A stretch of 34,322 nucleotides of DNA from Myxococcales bacterium. Lineage in GTDB: Bacteria > Myxococcota_A > Polyangia > Polyangiales > Houyiibacteriaceae. The notes under the pieces are model-generated. The model searched no databases, was not told the DNA's origin, and saw only the letters and a list, made by a program, of their open reading frames with translations. A program made the position numbers and the translations under genes. Position 1 is the stretch's first letter. Every line of letters begins with the position of its first letter. This document shows positions 1 through 7,414 of this stretch, one piece after another. The stretch covers positions 1 to 34,322 of the forward strand of contig JAHBWH010000081.1 of the NCBI GenBank assembly GCA_019637115.1, in the 5' to 3' direction.

Positions 1-204
1 CTCGGCGGCGCTGGGGGCGCGGGCGGTGGCGGCGAGGTGCTCGATGGGGAGGGTGGGGCGGACGTCGTCCGCCCGAACGGCAACGGAGGAGGCGGTGGCG
101 GCGGCGCGGGCTGCGTGATCGTGCGCACCGACGGCGCCGCCGGCGCGATCGACGTGAACCCCAGCGTCGCGCCGGGTTACCGCGCCCTGCCGCTGCTGCG
201 CTGA
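1..204 (+). CDS. C-terminal end of a Gly-rich protein (5' truncated)
   Basis: An open frame runs from the first base of the window to a TGA at 202-204, giving the last 67 residues of a protein whose start lies upstream. The visible part has two Gly-rich stretches separated by a short acidic segment, then a compact non-repetitive tail (about residues 40-67) with a single Cys and ending in Leu-Leu-Arg. The Gly-rich part looks like a flexible linker and the tail could be a small folded domain. I do not recognise the family. The end is well supported by frame and codon usage; the function is unknown. Confidence 0.6.
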   Translation, partial: LGGAGGAGGGGEVLDGEGGADVVRPNGNGGGGGGGAGCVIVRTDGAAGAIDVNPSVAPGYRALPLLR

Positions 205-265
205 TCCCGTGCGCCGTCGAGGTGAAGGCCTGCGTCGTCGCTGCGGCTGCTGACCCCCGTGCGCG

Positions 266-706
266 TCAGCGCGCGAGCTGGGGCCCGAGCGGGCGCAGCG
301 CGCCGCGGACCGCCGCGCGGACCACCTGAGACTGCAGGCGCTCGACGCCCGGGCCGCGCGCGCTGGCGCGCCCAGAGAGCACCATGCGCACCGAGCCACC
401 GCGACGATCCGCGACGATCAGCGAGACCTCGCACTCGAGCCTCCGGCGATCGGACTCGCCCTCGACCTCGAGGCGGGTCACCGCGCCGCGCAGCACGTAG
501 TGCGCGCTGCGCGTCGGGGTCACGCGCACCCCGTGGACCGCGCCGAGCTCCTCCGAGAGCGCCGCCCGGAGGTGCTCCCCGACGATCGCCTCGGGGGCCG
601 CCGTCTCTCCGATCGCGACCGCCGTCGAGCGCTGCGCTTCGACCGCGTGCACGAGACCCACCACCGCGACCATGACGGCCACGGACCACCACCCGACTCG
701 ACGCAT
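266..706 (-). CDS. small exported protein of unknown function
   Basis: This 146-residue protein starts at the ATG at 706, chosen because GGGAGG lies a few bases upstream and the N-terminus is then a good signal peptide: two Arg, a hydrophobic core of about 15 residues and an Ala-rich cleavage region near residues 20-24. The rest alternates short strands and helices, with an aligned-looking stretch 'HYVLRGAVTRLEVEGE' followed by a segment reading as paired beta strands (ECEVSLIV, SVRMVLSG). The pattern resembles the periplasmic TolB/CsgG-like N-terminal folds of myxobacterial envelope proteins, and the N-terminal part of the protein encoded at 5741-7324 has a similar layout. That similarity is by eye only. 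It is divergent from the SDR-like gene at 917. No catalytic motif is visible. Confidence 0.75.
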   Translation of the reverse strand: MRRVGWWSVAVMVAVVGLVHAVEAQRSTAVAIGETAAPEAIVGEHLRAALSEELGAVHGVRVTPTRSAHYVLRGAVTRLEVEGESDRRRLECEVSLIVADRRGGSVRMVLSGRASARGPGVERLQSQVVRAAVRGALRPLGPQLAR

Positions 707-760
707 GGCGCCTCCCGCGTTCGTTCGCGCTCCTTCGCCCGAAGCGCGACCCGCCTCTTC

Positions 761-790
761 CCGATACCGCGTCGCGCCGCGAGCGGTCAA
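761..790 (-). promoter_or_regulatory. candidate sigma70-type promoter for the exported protein gene
   Basis: Read on the minus strand, TTGACC (785-790) is separated by 18 bases from TATCGG (761-766), about 55 bases upstream of the ATG at 706. The -35 hexamer matches the consensus at five of six positions and the -10 is moderate. It lies in the divergent gap between the genes starting at 706 and 917. Confidence 0.45.
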
Positions 791-916
791 AAAAGCCGCG
801 GCGGCGGGAGCCTCGGCGTCGGGGGTCTCCATGAGCGGGCGCCGCGCGATGTCGGTTGGGATGGACGTCGGACGCGAGGGGCGGCATGAAGTCCCGAGGA
901 GGCGCGAACGGACGTC

Positions 917-1657
917 ATGGGGGAGCCGGAGGGAACGAGAGCGTTCGTCGTGGGGGCGACGGGGTTGACCGGGCGGGCCGTCGTCCGCGCGCTCCGCGAC
1001 CGCGGCGTCGAGACGATCGCCCACGTCCGGTCCGACTCGAAGGAGCTGGCCGCTTGGCGCGAGCGCTTCGGCGCGCTCGGAGCGCGCGTCGACGCCACCC
1101 CGTGGGACGAGACCGCGATGCTCGCCCGCCTCGCGGCGATGCGACCGACGCACGTCTTCGCGCTCCTCGGCACCACCAAGGCGCGGGCTCGCCGCGCCGC
1201 GCGAGAAGGCGCGCGCGAGAGCTACGAGGCGGTCGACTACGGCCTGACCGCGCGGCTCCTGCGCGCCGCGCAGACCTGCGGGAGCCGCCCCCGCTTCATC
1301 TATTTGTCGTCGATGGGCGTGACGGCGGCGACACGCAGCCCCTACCTCGCCGCCCGCCACCGCCTCGAGACCGAGCTGCAGGCGAGCGAGCTGCCGTGGA
1401 TCATCGCGCGACCCTCGTTCATCGTCGGCGAGCGCGACGAGTCCCGCCCGCTCGAGGCGGTCGGGGCGTCGGTGGGCGATGGCTTGCTCGCCCTCGTCGG
1501 CCTCGTCGGTGGCGGCGGGATTCGCGAGCGCTACCGCTCACAGACCGGCGACGAGCTCGCGCGGGCCCTCGTCCGCCTCGCCCTCGACGAGCCCGCCAAC
1601 CAGGTCGTTCCCTCCGACCGCTTGCGCGCGCTCGCGGGCGGAGCGACGCGCGCGTGA
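917..1657 (+). CDS. NAD(P)-binding atypical SDR / NmrA-like protein
   Basis: The 246-residue product begins with a Rossmann dinucleotide-binding motif (VVGATGLTG, about residues 11-19), followed by the expected Arg-rich second strand. Further on is an atypical-SDR stretch, 'FIYLSSMGV' around residues 130-138, where the catalytic Ser region lies, and 'WIIARPSFIVGE' near residue 160, typical of NmrA/YbjT-like and atypical SDR proteins. The canonical YxxxK is not clear: the expected place reads 'PYLAARHRLE', with Arg where Lys would be. It may therefore be a sensor or an epimerase-like enzyme rather than a classical dehydrogenase. A GAGGAGG lies about 14 bases before the ATG, which is rather far. 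It is followed after 72 bases by the aconitase-family gene, on the same strand. The fold is confident and the substrate unknown. Confidence 0.85.
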   Translation: MGEPEGTRAFVVGATGLTGRAVVRALRDRGVETIAHVRSDSKELAAWRERFGALGARVDATPWDETAMLARLAAMRPTHVFALLGTTKARARRAAREGARESYEAVDYGLTARLLRAAQTCGSRPRFIYLSSMGVTAATRSPYLAARHRLETELQASELPWIIARPSFIVGERDESRPLEAVGASVGDGLLALVGLVGGGGIRERYRSQTGDELARALVRLALDEPANQVVPSDRLRALAGGATRA

Positions 1658-1729
1658 TGCACGCCGCTCGTGACGAAGCGCACGAGCGGGCGTGGTTCGA
1701 CGAGGCGCTTTCTCGGAGGATGCGAGGAC

Positions 1730-3688
1730 ATGGCCGAGACCCTTCGCTTCACCGGACGCATCCTCTACATCACCCAGGATCCTGCGCTCCTCCGCCGACA
1801 GCTCGAGGGAGAGGACCTCGACTGGAGCGAGGCGATCCCGCTCCGGGACAACATCAGCACCGACGAGATCACGCCCGGCTGGGTCTGCTTCTACTACGAC
1901 GAGACCCTCGGCCGTTACTCGATGGTCGGGCTCGCGGGTGGCGCGGTCGAGAAGGACTCGATCAAGAACGGCGGGTTCGAGGTGATCGTCAGCGGGCTGT
2001 CGAAGGGCTGCGGATCGTCGCGCGAGACGGCGCCCTATAGCGAGCTCACGGCGGGCGTTCGCCTCGTCGTCGCCCGGAGCATCGAGAAGATCTACGGGCA
2101 GAACTGCCAGAACATCGGCCTGCTCACGTCGACCGACTTCGGGCTCTTGCCGCGCATCCTCCGCGGCGAGGAGATCCCGGTCGAGGAGTTCACGCGCGGC
2201 CTCGACCCCATCAGCGCCGACATCGTCCGCTCGGGCGGGCTCTTCGCGTACAACAAGAAGCGCCTCGACGGGGAGCTCGCGCCGCCTGCGATCGAGACGC
2301 CCCCGCGCCCGATGACGCTCGTCGAGAAGATCATCGCGAAGAACGCGGTGCGCGACGCGAAGGCGGGCGCGCTCGGCGTGCCAGCGGTCGCGCCGGGGGA
2401 CGCGCTCTTCGTCCGGACCGACGTGCGCTTCAGCCACGAGTACGTCACCCCGATGGCGGACTCTCTCTTCCGCGGCGCGCTCGGCGACGACGCGAAGGTC
2501 ACCGATCCCGAGAGCGTCTTCACCTTCCGCGATCACCTCACCTTTCTCGGGGACGTGATGAGCGAAGAGAAGCGCGCGATGGGGCTCTTGGACGAGGCGA
2601 ACGGCCTCGCCACGACCCAGGCGCACTTCTCGAAGAAGCACGGGCTCCGGCTCTACGGCGAGGCGGAGAAGGGCGGCTCGGAGGCGATCTGCCATAACGC
2701 CGTCGTCGAGGATCTCGCGCTGCCGGGCGACGTCGTGATCGGGACCGACAGCCACACCTGCATGGCCGGCGTGCTCGGGTGCTTCGCCTTCGGCGTCGGG
2801 AGCACCGACATGGCGAACGCCTGGTACACGAAGGACGTGCGCGTCCGCGTCCCCGAGACCGTGCGCTTCGTCCTCGAAGGCGCGCTCCGCCCCGGCGTGA
2901 GCGCAAAGGACGTGATGCTGCACATCCTCGCGCAGCCTTTCTTCCGCACGTCCAAGGGCATCGGAAAGGTGCTCGAGTTCGCGGGGCCCGGCGTGGCCTC
3001 GCTCGACCTCGACGAGCGCGCGACGCTCACGAACATGGCCGTCGAGGCCGGCGGCTTCACCGGCATCATCGAGGCCGACGAGGTCGTGGTCGACTACCTG
3101 CACGCCCAGCGCGGGGTCGCCAAGGACGCGCTCCGCGCCCGGCTGATGCGCGGCGACGAGGGCGCGGCGTACCTCGAGACCTTCGACATCGACCTCGCGG
3201 CGGTCGAGCCGATGGTCGCGACGCCGGGCGACCCCCGCAACGGCATCGCGCTCTCCGCGCTCGACGGCGACGTGCGGATCGACATCGCCTACGGCGGCTC
3301 CTGCACGGGCGGCAAGAAGAGCGACATGGACATGTACGCGCGTGTCCTGCGCGCGGCGCTCGATCGCGGGCTGCGCGTGGCCGAGGGCGTCGAGTGCTTC
3401 ATCCAGTTCGGGAGCCAGCAGATCCGCGAGTACGCCGAGTCGCAGGGCTACACGGAGGTCTTCCGCGAGGCCGGCGTCACCATGATCGACCCGAGCTGTG
3501 GCGCGTGCATCAACGCGGGGCCCGGTGCGTCGCGGAACAAGGAGCAGGTCTCCATCAGCGCGCAGAACCGCAACTTCCCGGGGCGCAGCGGCCCCGGCCA
3601 GGTCTACCTGGCGAGCCCGCTCGCGGTCGTCGCGAGCGCCGTGATGGGGAAGATCGTCTCTCCCAGCGTGCTCCTCGACGACGCCTGA
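1730..3688 (+). CDS. aconitase-superfamily hydratase with N-terminal swivel domain
   Basis: This 652-residue [4Fe-4S] hydro-lyase should interconvert a hydroxy-acid pair (citrate/isocitrate, isopropylmalate or homocitrate type). The swivel (LeuD-like) domain comes first: residues about 36-130 contain RDNISTDEITPG and the substrate-binding GSSRE (95-99). The catalytic LeuC-like part follows, with GTDSHT at 338-343 and three cluster cysteines, Cys525 (GGSC), Cys590 and Cys593 (SCGAC). Swivel-first order is that of AcnB without its HEAT domain, whereas AcnA has the swivel last. The core is closer to LeuC/homoaconitase sequences, so specificity cannot be read from the sequence. I chose the ATG at 1730 because GGAGGA lies nine bases upstream; an in-frame GTG at 1670 would add 20 non-conserved residues. 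It is the last gene before a convergent junction. Confidence 0.92.
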   Translation: MAETLRFTGRILYITQDPALLRRQLEGEDLDWSEAIPLRDNISTDEITPGWVCFYYDETLGRYSMVGLAGGAVEKDSIKNGGFEVIVSGLSKGCGSSRETAPYSELTAGVRLVVARSIEKIYGQNCQNIGLLTSTDFGLLPRILRGEEIPVEEFTRGLDPISADIVRSGGLFAYNKKRLDGELAPPAIETPPRPMTLVEKIIAKNAVRDAKAGALGVPAVAPGDALFVRTDVRFSHEYVTPMADSLFRGALGDDAKVTDPESVFTFRDHLTFLGDVMSEEKRAMGLLDEANGLATTQAHFSKKHGLRLYGEAEKGGSEAICHNAVVEDLALPGDVVIGTDSHTCMAGVLGCFAFGVGSTDMANAWYTKDVRVRVPETVRFVLEGALRPGVSAKDVMLHILAQPFFRTSKGIGKVLEFAGPGVASLDLDERATLTNMAVEAGGFTGIIEADEVVVDYLHAQRGVAKDALRARLMRGDEGAAYLETFDIDLAAVEPMVATPGDPRNGIALSALDGDVRIDIAYGGSCTGGKKSDMDMYARVLRAALDRGLRVAEGVECFIQFGSQQIREYAESQGYTEVFREAGVTMIDPSCGACINAGPGASRNKEQVSISAQNRNFPGRSGPGQVYLASPLAVVASAVMGKIVSPSVLLDDA

Positions 3689-3697
3689 ACAACCCGA

Positions 3698-3828
3698 AGT
3701 TCGTTCCGGGTCATCCGCGGCCAAGGGCACGGAGCTCGCTCGCCGACCTCCTCGAAGGCTTGGCCTGTTGAACGCCTGCGCGGCAAACGACCTCCACGCC
3801 GATCATCCACGGCAACCCGGAACGAACT
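3698..3828. repeat. 14-bp perfect inverted repeat bounding a 103-bp core
   Basis: AGTTCGTTCCGGGT at 3698-3711 is repeated exactly in inverted orientation at 3815-3828. The pair brackets 103 bp in the convergent gap between the aconitase-family gene and the double SDR gene. The interior has no plausible gene. The arms could pair as a long-loop bidirectional transcription terminator, or be the terminal inverted repeats of a short MITE-like element. No target-site duplication is obvious. Confidence 0.6.
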
Positions 3829-3856
3829 CCGCGTTGGGGGCACGAGCGCCCGCAGC

Positions 3857-5605
3857 TCAGGTGCTGGTCCCCGCGAGCTCCTCGACGTTCCGCAGCGCGA
3901 AGAGCTCGTGGAAGAGCCGATCGGTCACGGCGGCGGGCATCCACGCCTCGGTCCGGACGGCGAGCGCGGCGGTCCACGGCGCGGGGTAGCGTGGGACGGG
4001 CTCGAGCGTCGTCGCGGCCTCGACGACGACGGCGGCGACCTGCTCGGCGTCGCCGCCGAGCACGGCGAGCCGCCCCTCGATCGCCTCGAGGTGCGGGAGC
4101 ACCGGCGCCCAATGCGCCCCCGCGTCGCCGCTCGCCTCCACACGCGCGCGGACGCGCGCCGCGAAGCCGTCCGCGATGAAGCTCGGCTCGACCAGCACGA
4201 CGTCGACGCCGAAGGGGTGCAGCTCCTGGCGGAGCGCGTCCGAGAGCGCCTCGAGCGCGAACTTGCTCGCTTGGTAGGGGCCCACGAAGGGGAACGCCAT
4301 CACCCCGGCGACGCTCGAGACGTGCACGATGCGACCTCCGCCGCGGTCGCACATGCGCTGCGCGACCGCCCGCGTGACGCGCATCGCGCCGACGGCGTTC
4401 ACCGCGAAGGTCCGTTGCCAGGTCTCGAGATCGACCAGATCCATCGGCGCCGGGTCGACGAAGCCGGCCGCGCTCACCAGCACGTCCACGCCGCGCCCCT
4501 CGGTGCGGGCGTCGATCTCGCGGAGCGCCTCGCCGACGCTGCGTGGCTGCGTGACGTCGAGTCGCAGCGTCTCGACGGGGAGCCCGCGCGCCTTCGTCGC
4601 GATGCGCGCGAGCCCGACCTCGTCGACGTCGGTCGCGATCACGCGGTGCCCAGCGCGCGCCAGCGCGAGGGTCGCGGGGCCGCCGAGGCGGCCCGCGGCG
4701 CCCGTGACGAGCGCGACGGGCATCTCGCTCGGCGCCGGGCTCGTGACCCGGCGCGCGAGGCCGAGGGTCGCGCGGACGACGCGATCGAAGGTGCGCGTCG
4801 GGAGCAGGTGCTTGGCGCCGAGCTGAACGCCCGTGCCCGCCGCCGTCACGACGTAGCGTCGCCGCGGCTTGGGAGCCTCGACCGCGCGGACGAGGACCGT
4901 CGCCACGCGCTCGGGGGGCACGCCGATCCACGTCACGGCGCGCTTGAGCCACTGCAGGCGGTCGATGACGCCGTTCCAGCGAGACCCCTCGGTGCGCTTG
5001 GCGTCGAGGCCGTCGAAGGCGCCGTCGAGGAAACCGGTGCGGACCGTGCCGGGCTCCACGAGCACGACGTCGACGCCGAAGGGGCGGAGCTCTTGGCGGA
5101 GCGTGTCGTTCAGCGCGCGGAGCGCGTACATCGAGCTGCCGTACGCGCCGTGCGTGGCGAGCGTGAGGCGGTCGACCACCGCGCCGACGTGGATGATCCG
5201 CCCCGAGCGTCGCGCCCGCATGTCGCCGAGGAACGCGCGGTTCACCGCCATCGCCCCGATCACGTTCGTGGCGAAGTGTCGCTCGAGCGCGGGCTCGGCC
5301 GTGATCATCAGGGGACCGAGCTCCGCGAGGCCGGCGGCGTGCACGATCACGTCGGGCGAGACACCGCGCGCCAGCAGGTCGGCCCGTGCCTCGGCGATGC
5401 TCGCGGGGGCCGTCACGTCGAGCTCGAGCACCTCGAGCGCACGCCCCGCGTCGCGCGCGCGGCTCCGAAGCTCGAGCAACGCGCTCGGATCGCGGCCGGT
5501 CGCGACGACGCGGTGGCCGCCAGCGAGCAGCGCGAGCACGGTCGCTTGGCCGATGCCGCCGGTCGCGCCGGTGACGAGGACGATCCGGGAGGGCTGGGGG
5601 GTCAT
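3857..5605 (-). CDS. tandem two-domain short-chain dehydrogenase/reductase fusion
   Basis: The 582-residue protein holds two classical-SDR-like domains, about residues 5-260 and 296-540. Domain 1 keeps the cofactor motif TGATGGIG (12-19). At the active site it has Tyr155, but Met159 replaces the YxxxK lysine, and the catalytic Ser segment reads HVGAVVD (139-145) with no Ser. Domain 2 keeps Ser430/431 and YQASK (Tyr444, Lys448), but its glycine motif reads TGAAGRLG (301-308), with Arg at the usual middle Gly. The halves share aligned stretches: LRQEL (169-173 and 458-462) and, a few residues later, FGVDVVLVEP. An internal duplication is therefore likely. Domain 2 is probably the active reductase and domain 1 a structural or cofactor-binding partner. 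The ATG at 5605 has only a weak Shine-Dalgarno. The substrate is unknown. Confidence 0.9.
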   Translation of the reverse strand: MTPQPSRIVLVTGATGGIGQATVLALLAGGHRVVATGRDPSALLELRSRARDAGRALEVLELDVTAPASIAEARADLLARGVSPDVIVHAAGLAELGPLMITAEPALERHFATNVIGAMAVNRAFLGDMRARRSGRIIHVGAVVDRLTLATHGAYGSSMYALRALNDTLRQELRPFGVDVVLVEPGTVRTGFLDGAFDGLDAKRTEGSRWNGVIDRLQWLKRAVTWIGVPPERVATVLVRAVEAPKPRRRYVVTAAGTGVQLGAKHLLPTRTFDRVVRATLGLARRVTSPAPSEMPVALVTGAAGRLGGPATLALARAGHRVIATDVDEVGLARIATKARGLPVETLRLDVTQPRSVGEALREIDARTEGRGVDVLVSAAGFVDPAPMDLVDLETWQRTFAVNAVGAMRVTRAVAQRMCDRGGGRIVHVSSVAGVMAFPFVGPYQASKFALEALSDALRQELHPFGVDVVLVEPSFIADGFAARVRARVEASGDAGAHWAPVLPHLEAIEGRLAVLGGDAEQVAAVVVEAATTLEPVPRYPAPWTAALAVRTEAWMPAAVTDRLFHELFALRNVEELAGTST

Positions 5606-5740
5606 GGCGGCGGGAGGGTAGCACCACCTGCGCGGCGGCTCGCCAGCGCGATGTGACGCGCGAGCCGAGGGCGCGATCCCCGTTCGTGGTCCAGAAAAGT
5701 CCCGACGAGGAGCACGCGAGATACTACCATCCGATTGCGG

Positions 5741-7324
5741 ATGATGTCCTGGGTCCAGCGTCCGAGGTGCAGAGCCCTCCAGCGCGTGTGTCGTCGGAGC
5801 GGCTCGCTGGCCAGGGCCTCAATCCTACTCCTCGCGCTCGGGGCGGCGACCGCGTCCGCGCAGCCCCGCGTCGCGGTCGAGCGCTTCTCCGGACCCCAGA
5901 GCGCTCAGATGCGCTCGCTCCTCGTGGAGAGCCTCCGGGAGAACGGCGTCATCGTCATCGACGACGCGGAGGTGCGGCGGGCCGCGATGGAGACCCTCGG
6001 GCGCTCGACCGTGCGCGACGACGACTACCCACGGGTGGCCCAGGCGCTCGACGTCGTCGCCTTCGTGTCGGGGCGGGTGAGCCGCGCTCGGCGGCAATGG
6101 TCGCTGCGCGTCGTCGTCCACAACGCCGCCGACGGAATGCGCATCGGGGTCGCCGGGTGGTCGGGGCGCACGGTCGCCTCGCTCCGCGCGGTGCGGCGCA
6201 CCGGGCACGCGAGGGTCGCCGAGCACCTCGCGCTCGCGCAGCCGGCCATCCCGCCCCCCGAGGTCCAGGCAACCGTGCCCGATCCCGACGCCCCGCCATG
6301 GTACCGGCGGGAGGACGACGAGCCTCCGCCGTCGACGCCCGAGGCGCCGCCCCCAGGCGCCCCCGATCCGCGGCGCGATCGCGGCTACGCGGGGCTCCGC
6401 ATCTCGGTGCTCGGCGGCACCCTCCGCCGCTCGATGCGCACCGAGGTCCTCGTCGACTCGACCTTCCGCCCGCCCTTCGAAGGAGGCGGGCGCCTCGCGG
6501 AGGAGCGCCAATACCAGAGCGCGGGGATCGGCCACATGGAGCTCGGCTTCTCGCTCGAGCTCTTTCCGGACGCGTTCACGAGCGACCCCTCGGTGCCGTG
6601 GCTCGGCCTCGTCCTGCAGTACCGGCACTCGCTGCTCTTGGACTCGCAGGGACCGAGCTGCCTCATCGCGCAGGAGCCGCCGCCTTCCAATTTCGGGGAT
6701 CCGGACGCCGCGCGCGGCGCGCGCTGTCCAGACCGCGACGTGGTCCCCGTGCGGACCCGGCAGCAGGAGCTCTACGCCGGGATCCGGGCGGAGCCGAACG
6801 TCGGCGACGACATCCGCGGGCCCTGGCTCACCTTCGACGCAGGTTACGGGCTCTTCCAGTTCGTGCTCGACCCGCGGGATCTCGCCCTGCTCGACCGCAC
6901 GACCATCGTCCCGCCCTTCGACTATCGCCACATCCAGCTCGGCGCCGGCATCCGCTACGGCCTGCACCCCTTGCTCTTCCTCGGCGCGCGTTTCTCCTAC
7001 CGCATCGGCCTCGGCGTCGGGCAGGACGCGCGCCGGATCTGGGGGATGGACACGGGGCCCGCGTCCGGCTTCACCGTGGGCGGCGAGCTGCGTCACGAGA
7101 TGCCCTACATCGGCAAGGGCGTCTTCGCGGCCCTCGGCGTCGAGTGGTTCCGGTTCACGACGAGCTTCCGGGGTCAGAGCTCCTGCATCGTCGCCGAGTG
7201 CGCGGAGTACGAGCTCTGGGAGCCGTGGCCCGAGCGCGACGGCGTCGTGGACGGGGGGATCCGCGACCCCGTGCGAGACGAATACCTCCGCCTCTCGCTG
7301 ACGCTCGGCTACGCCTACCGTTGA
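5741..7324 (+). CDS. probable outer-membrane/envelope protein with TolB-like N-domain and beta-rich C-domain
   Basis: The product (527 residues from ATG 5741) has a hydrophobic signal sequence ending in ATASA. Residues about 45-170 form an alternating alpha/beta domain reminiscent of TolB/CsgG N-terminal folds (VAVERFSG ... GVIVID). A Pro/Asp/Glu-rich linker follows at about 180-215. The last 310 residues are rich in aromatic and Gly strands (ISVLGGTL, GHMELGFSLELF, LGLVLQYRHSLLL, YIGKGVFAALGVEWFRF) and end on a strand, LRLSLTLGYAYR, suggesting an outer-membrane beta-barrel. The N-terminus is uncertain: a TTG at 5735 or a GTG at 5786 would also work, and 5786 gives the most typical signal peptide. 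It lies 90 bases before alaS. No named family is assigned. Confidence 0.7.
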   Translation: MMSWVQRPRCRALQRVCRRSGSLARASILLLALGAATASAQPRVAVERFSGPQSAQMRSLLVESLRENGVIVIDDAEVRRAAMETLGRSTVRDDDYPRVAQALDVVAFVSGRVSRARRQWSLRVVVHNAADGMRIGVAGWSGRTVASLRAVRRTGHARVAEHLALAQPAIPPPEVQATVPDPDAPPWYRREDDEPPPSTPEAPPPGAPDPRRDRGYAGLRISVLGGTLRRSMRTEVLVDSTFRPPFEGGGRLAEERQYQSAGIGHMELGFSLELFPDAFTSDPSVPWLGLVLQYRHSLLLDSQGPSCLIAQEPPPSNFGDPDAARGARCPDRDVVPVRTRQQELYAGIRAEPNVGDDIRGPWLTFDAGYGLFQFVLDPRDLALLDRTTIVPPFDYRHIQLGAGIRYGLHPLLFLGARFSYRIGLGVGQDARRIWGMDTGPASGFTVGGELRHEMPYIGKGVFAALGVEWFRFTTSFRGQSSCIVAECAEYELWEPWPERDGVVDGGIRDPVRDEYLRLSLTLGYAYR

Positions 7325-7375
7325 GCGTCCCCCTCCCGCCCGCGCGAGGACGCGCGGCGGGCCCGCGCAGGACCG

Positions 7376-7404
7376 TTGCGAGGGGGCCCGCGCGGCGCTA
7401 CGTG
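7376..7404 (+). promoter_or_regulatory. candidate alaS promoter
   Basis: TTGCGA (7376-7381) and TACGTG (7399-7404) are separated by 17 bases. If used, transcription would begin only a few bases before the alaS ATG at 7415. This fits the absence of any Shine-Dalgarno sequence and would make the mRNA nearly leaderless. Confidence 0.3.
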
Positions 7405-7414
7405 ACCGCGGATC

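Noticed and set aside
1670-1729. Upstream GTG as start of the aconitase-family gene
   Set aside because: It lacks a ribosome site and would add 20 non-conserved residues; GGAGGA precedes the ATG at 1730.
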